This document shows positions 47,940 to 60,200 of a stretch of 64,000 bases of DNA, piece by piece. Origin of the DNA: Ectocarpus siliculosus (lineage: Eukaryota; Sar; Phaeophyceae; Ectocarpales; Ectocarpaceae); NCBI GenBank assembly GCA_000310025.1, contig FN649748.1, forward strand, positions 3,278,381-3,342,380, given 5' to 3'. Numbering within the stretch: the first letter of the stretch is position 1; each line of letters opens with the position of its first letter. Position numbers and translations under genes: made by a program. The notes below the pieces were generated by a model. The model did not search any database and was not told where the DNA came from. It saw only the letters and a program-made list of their open reading frames with translations.

Positions 47940-50900
47940 CTACACGAACCCGGCCTGACCTGCTCGTTCATCCTTGCTCCCAGTCCTTCCCGACTCTCCA
48001 TTACCCACGCCGCTCCTCGACTTGCTACGCGACCGCAGCGCGCCCATCACCCCCCCCGAGCCACCCCCCGGTCCTCCTCTATCGCGCCGCTCTCGATGAT
48101 TTCGGCCGCCAGAAGACGACTTCCTCGCCCCTTCCCCGCTCCCGCGCCCCATGCCCTCGTCGGCCATCGGCACCGTTATGCTCATCGGCTCGGCACGCAA
48201 GGGCGCGTGTTCAACCGGCCGCAGCGCGGTCTGCTGCAGTCCGGGCATGGACGACGACGACGACGAAAGGCCCTTAACGCTGTCGGAGGCGGGGCTGTTC
48301 ATCGCCAGGGTCCCGTCATTGCCCCCCCCCCCTCGGTGCTGCGCGTGTACGCCGTCTCCCGAGGCAGAGCGGGGGAGGTTGGTGCCCACGTTGTTGGCGG
48401 AGCTCGCGCTGCCAGAGGCTGCGATGCTCCGTGCGCCGCTGCCGCCGCTACCGCCTGCAGCGGCAACGCTGCCACCGCGAGATTCATAGGCCTTCATTCC
48501 GGCAGCACCGGTCCCTGCTGTTGCTGCTGCTTCTGCTGCTGCTGCTGTCTCAGAGCCCGAGGACTCTGCGCTGCGTGCCGTCGCTTCCGGCGTGGCTGTC
48601 CCGCTTGCCCTGCTGCGGAATTTCAAACAGAGAGCATACGGCGTAGCGGTCTGCTTGATGCAATATACTACGGTACGCGTGGACTAGGCGTAGCATACTT
48701 CTCGCTTTAGCAACCCTTGGTTTGCTGATGGATGAGACCGCCGCGTGCGATGGGTATTTGATCGGGTCCTAAACATATAGCGCGTGCGACTGGCGCTGTT
48801 GTGCAGTGCTAAGCAGCTCACAATGAACACTCGAGTACTGTACCGCGCGGCACCGGGTAGCACCCCGAAGACCGGGTACAGTATCTCCCTCGTAAACCGA
48901 AGCAAGACAGCAAACCAAAGGGCCTGTGCTATAAAGCGGGCACGCAATCGTCATGTTCCATGCTAGATTACCAAACAAGACGCACTTTGCAAAACGTGGC
49001 GAACAAAACAACCGAACACCTTGGAACACCAGGCGACAAACAAAAAAACAAGCCGCCTTCCAATGCACAGCAGAGGGCATACTATGAAAACTCTCACCCA
49101 TGCCGCGCTCTGCCACACTTCATGAAACGGCTCACTCGCCGAAACCACCCGCCGCCGCCGCCGCCGCCGCCGCCTCCACCACCGCCATCGGCCGCCTTGC
49201 CGCTGCCGACCTCGTTCGACACCGGAGTAGCAACAACACGGTCGTCGCCTGATTGGCGACTGTGTCCGGGCGCCATGGTAGGCTCTTCTGCTGTCGGTGG
49301 CACCGCTACCGCCGAGAGTTGCTGCTTCGCGGCACCACCGCCGCAACACCAGGCCGAGGGCTGTTTCGGGATGTAGCTCTTGAGCAATTTTTGCATCGGG
49401 ACATCACCCTGAGAACAAACGCGCAGCAGGGAGGGTGACGACGAGAGGGCTAATGAGCGGTGGCGGGGGAGGTGGCCGTGAATTGCACGCGACGACCAGA
49501 CACGAGCAGCAGCAGTATCTGCACAGAGCAGCTGACACCCATGTTGAGGGAGAAAAATCACAGCCAAGGGAACCAACTGCTACTGCTCTTGAACAAGAGC
49601 AGAAAACACGCCGTTACCGTTCTCCCAGCTGGCGATCGTGTACATATGGAAGGCACCCTGCTTTAGGCAGGTACACCCCTGTCCTATCCTCCTTTCCTGA
49701 GACGGGTGTGTTACGGGAAACGCAAACATCAACGACTAAAGCGGCCTGAACGTTACAGCTCTTGTCTGATCTAGCACAACCCTGGATCTCAGAAAAACAC
49801 ACAGAAGTGACACATACGGACGGTGCAGCGGTAGCCGCAGTCTTACAAGTTCTTTCGCGAACACCACCGCCGTCTTCCCCTCAGCATCCGTGGCCGAGCA
49901 CAACTCAGCGGGGGAAGGGACCGGCCCGTCCACTCCCTCCTCATCCTCAGTGCAGCCTTCCGACCACTCCAGGATTGCTTCCGCCACCTGCAGTGAAACG
50001 TCACGATAACCATTGAAAATACCCGCGGCAAGAAGGCGGGCGCGGAATCAAAAATAAGCACGCCTTGATGACAGGTAGGCCAGAGGACAAGCGTATTACT
50101 GTGTTCCTGCACTGCACAACAAAATTAACTAGCAAAACGTATCAGCCACAGGTCGCTGGGCATTTCTCGGTGATCATCTCATGGCGTGAAATACTGTTCT
50201 GACAGTCAGCCCAACGCTCACAATTTAGCAAAATACAAAATGCCATCCCACCAAATGCCCTGCGTACCACGGACCATGCTCTTCGCTGATTTGTGTACCA
50301 CTGTGTATACGTGTAAGGGTTGGTTGCCCACGACATCTGCGGGTTCCGCATGCTTCACCGCTGCCGCCAACAAAAGCTCACCGAATGCCATCGTTGCTGC
50401 ACAGCGCACATGAGAGGATTCATGCCGCTCACGGTCTTGCTTCGTAGATCGCCCCCCCTTTCCAAAAGCAGCTAAGAACAAAGGGCAATCGCACCGGACA
50501 TGAGCGAGACAAAGTTGCATGACGGGGAGGGGGACAAGCGGTAGGCTGTTGGAAGTTGTCTCTGTGACGGACCCTTGCGCATACAAACAACACTCACCCT
50601 CGCCTTGCACGACCTTTCCGTCAGGGTTGTGCAAAAAGCCCATCCATCTATTTTTTATAAGCCCAAACAGCCTCAAGCACGTATGTGCGCGGCAAACGAC
50701 GCCCCCCGCACCGATTTGACCGGACACAAAACACCAGAGCCCTACCTATCCCTGCCACTACGTCCCAAGCTTCGAGCAGAGTGTGTGTCCATCTTGGAGG
50801 GGTATGGGGGGACTCATGAAAACGCATGCCGTAGTCGTTGGACCATTGACCTCGCATCCCCACAATGCCGGGACGGAGCGATACGCCGGGTTTTCGCCGG

Positions 50901-51738
50901 CCCACGCGACGCTTAACAAAGATGAGCCAGGAAAGCTGGTCATCAATCATCCTTGCGTTTTCTTTGGGGGAGTTATTCTCGCGGCGTTTGCCCGGCCATG
51001 GTGAACACAGCATCACCCGCACCTGAGTAGCGTCAAGGTGACCGCTGATGGCCGCCCAGTGCAATGGCGTTCGAAGGCATCTGTCCGCGGTGTTTACGGG
51101 AGCTCCTGCTTGTAGGAGGTAAATGATGATACCCACATGATTCGCGCCGGCGGCCCTGCGCATGAAAACCGCAGAAGCATCGGCATGCCAACAGAAATTG
51201 CCAGGGGTGGGCGAGAGAGATTCGCAAAAGTGAGGTCAACTACTTCGAAGTATTAGCTAACATCCACCAACATGGGCCAAGTCGTCGAGGGAGTGGAGGT
51301 GACCTGAAGGTACCAGAGTAAGGAGCCAGAGAGAGACACACGTGATACGTTTCATGTTTTTGAGAAAATATGCACACCATCACAGAAAGACTACCCGCTC
51401 GAGATAACACCACAGCAGTCGGAGGATATGTGTTACAGTCGACAGCTGTGAGAGTGTGAGAAAAACCGGTTGACTTGTGCCACGACGACAACGACAAGAG
51501 TGTCGTTTACTTTCCCGGCAAACATGAGGGGGGTACAGTAGCATGTTATATTCGGCACCACTCCGCGCTTCATTCATGAATCGATGGACCATGAACTACC
51601 ACAAACAATGCCAATAGATGGTCTCCACACGGTCGAAAGCTCTCAAATACCTGTGTAGGGCAGTTCGGTCCTGCGCGCCTTTCTGGTTGACGTTGACCTC
51701 TCCGGTTTCCACAAGTTGCCGTACGCTCTGGATATCCC
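47940..51738 (-). CDS. Ankyrin-repeat protein with Gly/Ser-rich tail (5 exons seen, about 448 aa, 5' end missing)
   Basis: Exons on the minus strand: 51738-51651, 51155-51023, 49987-49847, 49408-49098, 48612-47940 (TAG). Phases 2, 0, 0 and 2 join exactly. The first about 130 residues are ankyrin repeats: DIQSVRQLVETG, then RTALHRAAGANHVG with a YLLQAGAPVN turn, RTPLHWAAISGHLD, and a degenerate ATDAEGKTAVVFAKELGD. Ankyrin repeats bind other proteins; the partner is unknown. Exon 4 carries a long acidic insert inside a repeat (EWSEGCTEDEEGVDG). Exon 5 has 13 Gly in a row, then WFRRVSRFMK. The last exon is Ala/Gly/Ser-rich and ends basic. Exon 2 enters in phase 1, so at least one more exon lies upstream. 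An ATG at 52865 (MELVRRGLKKANIFAI) looks plausible, but its donor phase does not fit. The region between is damaged by an assembly fault (51858-52620). Confidence 0.8.
49147..49192 (-). repeat. GGC repeat coding poly-Gly
   Basis: A GGC/GGT/GGA run on the minus strand in exon 5 of the ankyrin gene, coding 13 Gly. Confidence 0.9.
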
Positions 51739-51857
51739 CTATCATACAAACCCGTTAACCAGCACGACGCAAATACCGAGGTCGGGGGCGAAAACAGCGG
51801 CGGCAGCAGCCCGATCGGCGACAGGAGCATGAGCACAAGTAGAGAAGGAGGGACGAC

Positions 51858-52620
51858 ACCAGGGGGGGGGGGGGGGGGGGGGGGGGGGGGAAGCCGGCCC
51901 CAAAAAAAAATTGCTTCCGGGCCCCAGGGGGGGGGCAGGGGGTTTAACCCCCAAAAAAGCGGGGGAAAAAACCCAGGGAAAAAAAATTTTTTTTTCAAAA
52001 AACCGATGGCCTACCCCTTTCCCTTTAATGAACTTTGACTTGTATTTGGGAGGGGGAATTGAGGAAACCCCCCCAAGGGGAAAAAAATTTCCCTTTTTCC
52101 TTCCCCTTTCTAAAACCCCCTTTGGGGGCTACAAAAAAACCAAATTTGTCCCAGGGCCCCTAAAAAAGTTTAAATGTCTATTNNNNNNNNNNNNNNNNNN
52201 NNNNNNNNNNNNNNNNNNNNNNNNNNNNNNNNNNNNNNNNNNNNNNNNNNNNNNNNNNNNNNNNNNNNNNNNNNNNNNNNNNGATTTTTTTATTTGGGCA
52301 CCCCCCCGCGTTTTTTTTTGAAAGGGGGGGCCCGAGAATCCCCCCAAAAACGGCCAAAGGGTGGTCCCCCCCGGGGGAAAAGTTTCCAAAACCCGGGGGG
52401 GGGGGGGTTGGGCCGGGGCCCCTTTTGGGGGGGGGGGGCCCCCCCCGGTTTCCCAAAGTTCCCGTCCCCCTGGGATTTCCCCCTTGAAAAAAACCGTTTA
52501 CCCGCCGGGGCCAAAAACCGGGGGGGGGGGGGGAAAAACGGGGGGGGGGCCCCCCCTTGGGGCCGGGGGGGCGGGCCCCAAGTGGGGAGGGGGGGGCCCC
52601 CCCGGGGGGGGGGGGGGGGG
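51858..52620. other. Artefactual assembly segment (low-quality sequence around a gap)
   Basis: The stretch opens with a long G homopolymer and consists of smeared homopolymers on both sides of a 100-N gap. Left of the gap, 51908-52182 is a degraded copy of 52646-52930 (AATTGCTTCC then CAGGG and TACTTATACTTGTA-like phrases in the same order). Right of the gap, about 52350-52560 is a degraded copy of 51600-51780 (CCGGTTTCCCAAAGTTCCCG against CCGGTTTCCACAAGTTGCCG). Genes should not be called here. Confidence 0.9.
52183..52282. other. 100-N assembly gap
   Basis: Exactly 100 undetermined bases, the usual size for a gap of unknown length. Confidence 0.99.
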
Positions 52621-53515
52621 GGGGCGTGGGGTGATGCTGGCTCGATACGACAATTGCTTCCTGCGCCAGTGGGGGGGTCAGGAGCTGTAACGCCCAAACA
52701 AGCAGGGCAAAAATCCGAGGCAAATAAAATCTTTCTATCAATAGAGCGATGTCGTAACCCTTTGCCTTTGATGTACTTATACTTGTAGTTGCTAAGGCAA
52801 GCTGAGGAAACCACCACGATGGCAAAAATATTCGCCTTCTTCAGTCCCCTTCGTACAAGCTCCATTGGATGCTACGAAAGACGCAAATCTGTCGCAGGTC
52901 CCGTAAAAAAGTCGATATGTCGATCTCCACGAAACCTACACGGCCTCGCCATCCGTGGTTGTATTGGACCTGTACTCTGAAGTGCTACATTTACGTGAGT
53001 TTTGGATATATTGAGGTGCAAGGCAACAAATACACAACATCTTCCATGTCAAGGAAACCTCTGGCCGGTGTTCATCCCGTCAACTTGCAGCGCCCATCAC
53101 TTTACGAGCGGATGCCGGGCACACTTTCTTGCACTTCTGGCGGTGAGGGCCGTTCCTCTCAAATATTAGACGTCCGTCGACCCGTCGCTCTACCTACCAC
53201 GCCTCACCCCTCCGAGCTTGCGCGCTGTTTTCTGGTACGTCCTTGCGTTGAGCACGCAGCTTTCTCGAGTTATTTATAGCGCGTCCGCGGCAGTTATACA
53301 TATACTGAATCGAGAGAGTCTTTCTTCTCAGTCTCTTTCTCGCAGCACTAGGATATGATCCCCGCTCAATCAGTCTTAACCCCCTCTACTCTCTACACAA
53401 CACGTCTTGGAGGAAATCATCGGGCATTAATGTGAAGACAACAACAACAACAACAATGTGCGTGAGTATGTGCGTCAGCCTCGGGTCCGGTCATGTCATC
53501 GTCAAGAAGGTGTTG

Positions 53516-54239
53516 CACCCCGGTGTGATCTCTCCGACTGGTGCGATCCCCGATGAAATGCACACAGGTGTTGTATGCACGCACCCCGGTGCCATCTCCC
53601 CGACCGTTGCCACAGTATTGATTGGTACCAGTGCAGGTACCCACGCACGCACACAGTCTTCTGCACACACGCGCATGTATATGAGCCCGTAAAAAGGCGG
53701 CGAAATACACATACAAAATACAAAATACCCCGAGAAAAGCGGCGAAATAGCGCATCTGAGTTCGTACCAGTACACACGGTATCAATTCGTTCCCGCTTTC
53801 GATTCGGTCTTCTTCTACGGATACCAGTACGTACGCAGAAGTACAATAGCTTCGGGTTGTGTAAGGTGGGGTAGGGTGCGGCTTGTACGTTGTCTACTTG
53901 GTTGAGTGTACGGTTGGCAACTTCCATACCAAAAAAAAATGAAAACAACTGGCATCCCGCGTGAACCGCGACCATCCAATCGTACGTAAAGGAGTGGCGC
54001 TCCACTGACTCCGTCCCCACGTGAAAAAAGGTACGCACGAGTATCTAATTCCGGCAGCTGAAAAGGAGTTCAATCTTGGATTTGGGGGTCGGAGAGATCA
54101 CACCGGGTGCGATCTCACCGACCCCGGTGCGTGAATCGAATTAAATGTTTCTTCTCGGGGGGGGTTTCGCGCCCCGGTGCCGTCTCTCCGACCGGTGCCA
54201 TCTCTCCGGCCCGTGACAACTCTCCGACTCATACGGTAT
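53516..54239 (+). repeat. Dispersed repeat family 2, copy B
   Basis: Matches 29516-30314 along its length in the same orientation. Shared phrases include GCATCCCGCGTGAACCGCGA, TCCAATCGTACGTAAAGGAG and CCGGCAGCTGAAAAGGAG. It ends in the same tandem CCATCTCTCCG motifs. Part of the middle differs (a local insertion with GGCGAAATA repeats near 53700-53755). Confidence 0.88.
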
Positions 54240-54782
54240 ATTCTAACACGCGCCGAATGCGCCGCACGAACATTTCAGCAGGAAACCCTGACCAACCAGA
54301 TGCCGAGCGGTCGTTTGCTGCCCTTCTCGTACTACAGCCGCAGCAAATATTAACTTTCGAAGTTTCGCGATATTTCGCACATTTGGGCTTGTTCGCATTT
54401 GGCAAAAAGTTGCTTTTCTGTCAGCAACTTTGGGGCCATGAATCAACACCGTGCTGCCGGATACTGGCAGACTTCACTGCTTTTTATATGTAATCCCCAA
54501 ACCCATGAACAATAAAATCAAACACCCCATACATTATATATGTACTCCCCAAACCTAAAACCAATTAAATAAATGAACACACCCATATATTGGATATATT
54601 GTTAGTTGCGGTTTTGTTGAAAAATAAAATCGGAAGCACATGGTCGCCGCTTTCCTACAAAATTCTGGTAAATTCTAAATTCTTGCGAAACTGAAACAAC
54701 ATGAAACAGGAATTTACGTATGCATACAGCAGTAGATACCAGGATCCAAGCAAGGTACCAAGAGGTACCAAGATATTCCAAC

Positions 54783-54990
54783 AGGTATAAATCATCAGTG
54801 TATAGACTTAAAAGACTCGAAATAAGTCCAGTACCCAGCCGGAAGACTCCACTCACTGAAAAGACTCCACCACATCCCGTTCGACTGCTGTGGGTATATC
54901 TCGAATGGGAACTCTTTCTGTGTGTGTTTTTATTATTCCTTAATGACTACCCATTCGAGATATACCCACATTTGTGTGTATTTATTATTC
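54783..54990 (+). repeat. Dispersed repeat family 1, plus copy with an inverted fragment
   Basis: GGTATAAATCATCAGTGTAT through CTGTGGGTATATCTCGAATG and TTATTATTCCTTAATG, followed at 54945-54970 by an inverted piece (GACTACCCATTCGAGATATA). It suggests insertion of one copy beside another. Confidence 0.85.
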
Positions 54991-55157
54991 CTTAATACAG
55001 ATGCCTATGTGCGCATAGCAGCCACTGGCTTTGAGGACACCGTCCTCCTTCTGGATCTATGGAATCCGGAATCTAGAACATGCTGTTTCCTTGTTGTTCA
55101 TGCACTGGCATCATCTTGGGTCGTGCACATGTGCATATCATTCCTCCCCGTCCAGTA

Positions 55158-55254
55158 AATTAAGGAATAATAAATACACACACAGAAAGACTACCCATTC
55201 GAGATTTATTTCCCCACAGCAGTCGAACGGGATGTGGTGGAGTCTTTTCAGTGG
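55158..55254 (-). repeat. Dispersed repeat family 1, truncated minus copy
   Basis: TTAAGGAATAATAAATACAC, the CATTCGAGAT phrase and CGAACGGGATGTGGTGGAGT are in inverted order relative to 54783. The other half is missing. Confidence 0.85.
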
Positions 55255-55884
55255 ATAAATAATCCGTGGGCTCGAATGTTTGGAAATCACGTCATCGACA
55301 AGCGGTGACTTTCGTCAGTTCCGGAAAAACACCCACGGTTGATAGCATAGGTTGGCATTCATCGTCGCCCTTGGCGTAAAGCTTGCTCTCTAGGCAAAAA
55401 ACACGCAATACCGACGTATGAACGCATCTTCTGCTGCAATTGGCTCTGTGCCGCGCGGGTGGTGCGCGCAGCGCCCGCTGCTGATGCAACAGCAGCGTCC
55501 CTCATCTCTCGGAGGGCAAATGACCAAACAACTATTGGCAGCAGTAATATGTACCAACAATTTGCAAATTTAAAAAAACGGCGGGAAACACCTGCTGTCC
55601 GTCAAATTAAAAAATCTGTAGATTTGAAAAACGAGTGATGTAGGGCTGGTGATGTACTGCTGTAGACTTCGTTCCACCTTCCATGATTTTTACAATATTG
55701 TTCCTAATATGTTTAACAAACCAGCAAGCTGTCAATAGACACTGCGCCGTGTCCCCTGTGAAGGTTCCATTTTACAATACACGACATGACGGAGGGATTC
55801 TCCCCGATATTTTGTCGTTGACCCAGTAGAGAACTACAGGGGATGTATTGTAAAATGTAAGATACCTATACAGATGTTTTTGTA

Positions 55885-56070
55885 CTTAGCACCAGCTGGC
55901 ATCACTGGTATAAATCATCAGTGTATAGACTTCAAAAGACTCGAAATAAGTCCAGTACCCAGCCGGTTTCCCTCCACTCACTGAAAAGACTCCACCACAT
56001 CCCGTTCGACTGCTGTGGGTATATCTCGAATGGGAAGTCTTTCTGTGTGTGTTTTTATTATTCCTTAATG
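55885..56070 (+). repeat. Dispersed repeat family 1, most complete plus copy
   Basis: Runs from AGCACCAGCTGGCATCACTG to TTTTTATTATTCCTTAATG, about 186 bp. It matches the whole of 29050-29217 inverted. It has no coding capacity, and I see no terminal inverted repeats. Confidence 0.85.
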
Positions 56071-57262
56071 TACCACCACGGAGTAGCAAACAACAAACAG
56101 CCACGCTTACGGACCAACGAAGAGCTCGCTCGATCAAGGAATAAATGAACAAATAAGCAGGACATAAATAAGAGCACATGGTTATGAGTGGTTAGGTTGT
56201 CGCAGGGGGCTAAGTAATACCCACCGTTACCTCTTTCGTGTTTCGCGCCAACGCATGTAGGCACCTCGCCTGATGCGCGTTCGCGGGAGACGATATTTGG
56301 CCCGTGCGCACATGTATACCCGAAATGATTCAATCGGAGACGACATAGGCTCGCTGTGTCGGGGCCAAGAGCCAGAATTTCCCGTATTTCTTTGTCTCGG
56401 TGTGTATGTGTGTGTGTGTGTGTAGATAGGGTCTCCCCGTTTCTCCCACAGAGGTTGAACATTCTCCGTTGGGTGCGAGGTGTACTGAATCCACCTCTCC
56501 GGAAGATGCCACGTACTCGTGCGGGTGGAGACGTCAATGGATGGTGGTCGTGTGGTATCAGAACAAGTCTCGGCCACCACACTTGAACACGTTCGGAAGA
56601 CGAAAATGTCCAGCGGTGGTACAAAATTTCATACCATATACAGGCCACGACTACGTCTTGCTCGCGCGCCGAGCGTTTCCATGTCAAAGAGGTGGCCGTA
56701 GCGAGTGGTGAATGCGCACAGGGCACAGCATTATGCCCATCACTATTGGGTACGTTCATCAAGCGCTTACCTTTGTGGGCAGACTTATGGAGCTCCGTGT
56801 CCAGCGGCATCGATCACGTCGCAGCTTGCCAGGAGCAGGCTCTTTCGAGGGGAGCCGATCACCGACACGCTCTCGGGGGGCGAGATGTGGTACCCGGCGC
56901 ACTGCAGTCCCCTACCACTGCAGCCTCCTGACCCCCGCCGTACAAAATCGTGCCTCTTTCGCCCAGCTATGACTGCTGCTGTGTGCTCTGGACAGACAGA
57001 GTACGACCTACTGATGCTCCCGAAACAGCCAGTAGCAGCAAGTGCACGGGGTCCTACCCCACGCCTAGCATGTGGTACCTAATATATCTCGTCTGTGTGC
57101 CCCCTCGCTCTCTGTCTCTGTGCGTGCGCAGACTTGCTGTGAACGCTCCCCACTCTGTGCCTTGCTTGCAGCCTGCGGGTATCATCGAGGATAACCCTTA
57201 GAGTACGTGGAACAACCTGCCGTCTTGTTGCAGCGGCGGCGGCTACGGGCGTGGACATAAAC

Positions 57263-60200
57263 ATGGATGCGGCTGCTATTGAACAGATGGGCAGCGGAAC
57301 GCAGAGCGATGACGATGACATGATGTCGTCGGGTGGTAGAGGGGTCGATGGCGACGACACCGCTTCCTGGGACGGAGGAGAAGGACGTGATTTCGGAGAC
57401 GAAGGTACCACAACAGCTCCACGCTAAGCTGTAAGCTACGAAATTGTTGTGGGTGGCGAGCAATGTCGTTGTGTGTTGTGGGCGGGACTCGCTGCGGTTG
57501 CTGCCTATTGTCGACACCGGCTCTTTTTTTCGCGGCCCAGAGCCGCCGTCTCCATCACCATCCTCATCGTTGGGGCGGAGGGAGAGAGGGAGAGCAGCAG
57601 TACAGCCAAACGTAGAGGCGCTGTGGTTTCGGATGTCGCCTAAGTTATGACGATGTGGGCATTAAACCGGCAATGGTGTAGCGTTTGTGTGTAGTGCAGC
57701 AGTTATGCGTGAGGGAAACACCAACATTTCACAGCCTCGCCGTGTCCGGGCGGACACAGCTTGAAATCCCGTGTATTGGCGCGGCGATCAAGCACACCGC
57801 CAGGTAGCGCCATCCTCGCTCTGGCATGCGGAGGACGAGCGCAACCTCTGCCCACCGGTGCACCTTCCTCAGAGCCTGGGCACTGATGCCACTGAATCGA
57901 CGTTTTGCTCTCCCGTCTACTATCATACGGACGTGGAAATGTAAATATTGTCGGTCCTCTGCTGCGAGAACAACCGCGATCGTCCCTGCGCCTTGTCACG
58001 GCGCTGCCATTCTGAACCAATCAATCATTTGCGTCCAACGTTGCCTTGTGGAACAGACGAGGAGCACGGCACCGCAGGCAACGGCAGACGTGGGGGCGAC
58101 GCTGACGGCGGCGAAGGCGATGGGGCACCCCCGCAGAAGAGGGCGCGGGACGCCAAGTACGCGATCCCCACCATGGAGGAGGCGTCCCTGTTGAGGGAGA
58201 CAGAGGGGAAGCTGTTCGAGGGCAACCTCTTGAGGCTGGAGGTGGAGGAGCTGCTGGGAGAGGTCAGGCTGGATCACGGCAAGAAGAGCGTCAAGGCGTT
58301 GGAGGTGAGGGAGGCGATTGGGTTGTAGTATGTCGCACAACAGAAGTGCTTGTTCGCCTTCCGTGCGGTCGTCGTCCAGAGGCTGTGGACTGAGTTGCTG
58401 ATGTCGGGACAAACATCCCCGCGTCGTGCTGCTTGTTTGCCCCAGCCCGTGTATGGGGTCTATTTGCCAAGCAGCGATTGCTATAGAAGAACGCGTACGG
58501 GTGCGTGTGTGTGTGTTTAATTATTAGCATCGAACGCGCTAACCGGCTGACCAATGAAAAGACGTGAGTCTCAGTGCGGGTGAAAACCAAGAACACTTCT
58601 AAATGCCATTAACTGGGACCCAGTGAGGGGGCGGCATGGAGACTAACCTATTCTCCGCATCATAGAAAGAAAGCGTGTGTGTGTGTTGTTTCTCCCGGCA
58701 TTGCGTACACCCAATTTTTGATCTATGCCTGCTCTTGCTTCGCGAAACGCCAGAAATGGCTCCACGTGCTGAAGGACACTCTGGAAGACCTACCACCTGC
58801 CACGGTGACGGAGGAATCGCTAAGGCTGGCGGGCATTCGGCTCGCCAACCACGTCCCTGGAAAGCCCGTATCGCTGGAATTCCAGCCCCCCGAGGTGATT
58901 CATGCCAACGTGTTGTTTATTTAGTAGGTTACATTTCTGTGCAACAGTTGGGTAGCAAATAAGGGTTAGGGTTTAGGATGCTACTCATACAGTTTCCAAG
59001 GTTGTATTTTCTCAATGTTTGCGGTCAAGACACGCAGATAGCTGTATCTCGTGATGGACACACTTGCCCGCAGCCCGTTTGCTTGTGTCGTTTCCTGACT
59101 CGGCAGACGCACAGTTTTCAGAACTACACAACCGATACCACCCCCCTTTTGCCGGTCGGTAATAACGTTGACATTGTACATTCCGCGACCACGACGACGA
59201 CTTGCCATGGCGTGGCGTGACATGGTACCTTGCAGGCGGATGGCTTCGACGTCGCCGGGAGTTTCTTGCTCCGTTCTCTGGCCAAGCCGAGCTTAAACGT
59301 CGACCTAGCTCTGCGCATGCCTTCGGAGTGCATCGTGTCGAGAGACTCGCTGAACCACCGGTACTTGGACAAGAGGGCTCTTTACGCAGGACACGTTGCG
59401 AAGACGGCGATGGACGCTGCGGGGTCGTTGGGCAAGCTAGTCGACAAAGTGGAGGTACAGCATGAGGACGTAGGCGAGGGCGAGAGGAATTTTACGAGCT
59501 GTTCTACGACGATGATACCACATTGTTTCTATTGGGATCGAGAGGAATGGGAATACCGACAGCTCTACTTAGCTTCGAGCTCTGCGCGCGGCCGTGACCG
59601 TGCGTTTTGTCTTGCTGCTTCGGGACACTTGCCGTCGGGCCTGGAGCTATCCTGGCCAGAGAGCACAGCCAGGCTTCGACCAATCAATTCATGCGGAACG
59701 CGCCCAAAGTGTTGTCGACTTTGCAGCTTTCGAATTCTTGATCTTTGCTCCCGTGCCTCCGCAAAACACGTCGTGGGCCGCCTAACTCTTAAGTTGTAAT
59801 GGCCACGACCCCCTGTCTCTCTCCTCTGAAGTCGACCACCCCCCCTTTGGTACTCTCGTGTTGCTGACTTGCGACGCAGCTGTCGTACTTGAAGGGAGAC
59901 CCTAGGAAGCCGGTTGTGCTGCTGTACCCTTCTCTGAGCGTGTCGAAGAAGGGCAGTAAGAGCAGGGTCAAGCTAAAGGTCAAGCCGGGCACGGGGTTTG
60001 TGGTCCGGCTGTTGCCGTGCTGCGCGCGGAACGCCATGGTGCCCGCTAGGCTTGCTCCCGGGAGGAACAACGTCAGGACCAGGTCAGATAATTTTGCTCT
60101 GCAGAAGCGTATGTGGGTGTCTTGCAGCACGTGTGTAGGGTGTTTTGTGTGTACGTTCACGCCCTCGAAAAAAAATTGGTTCTTGTGTGCTTCCTGACTC

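Larger units (their letters stand above)
52621..57262. other. Region between the ankyrin gene and NOL6, mostly repeats
   Basis: 52621-53500 probably holds the 5' end of the ankyrin gene. Then come repeat family 2 (53516-54239) and three copies of family 1 (54783, 55158, 55885). 56.1-57.2 kb is unique, has no supported exon, and should contain the NOL6 promoter. A short GT tract lies at about 56400-56422. Confidence 0.5.

Noticed and set aside
47613-48710. 365-aa open frame on the plus strand
   Set aside because: It lies antisense to the last ankyrin-gene exon and is Arg/Pro/Leu-rich low complexity. The minus-strand reading has splice and phase support.
52174-52788. Open frames across the N gap and poly-G/poly-C tracts
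   Set aside because: They read through undetermined and corrupted bases.
52818-52865. First exon of the ankyrin gene (MELVRRGLKKANIFAI)
   Set aside because: It is attractive in sequence, but every GT after it is in phase 0, while the next exon, if it starts after ATAG, needs phase 1. The damaged assembly between them prevents a decision, so it is not in the gene coordinates.
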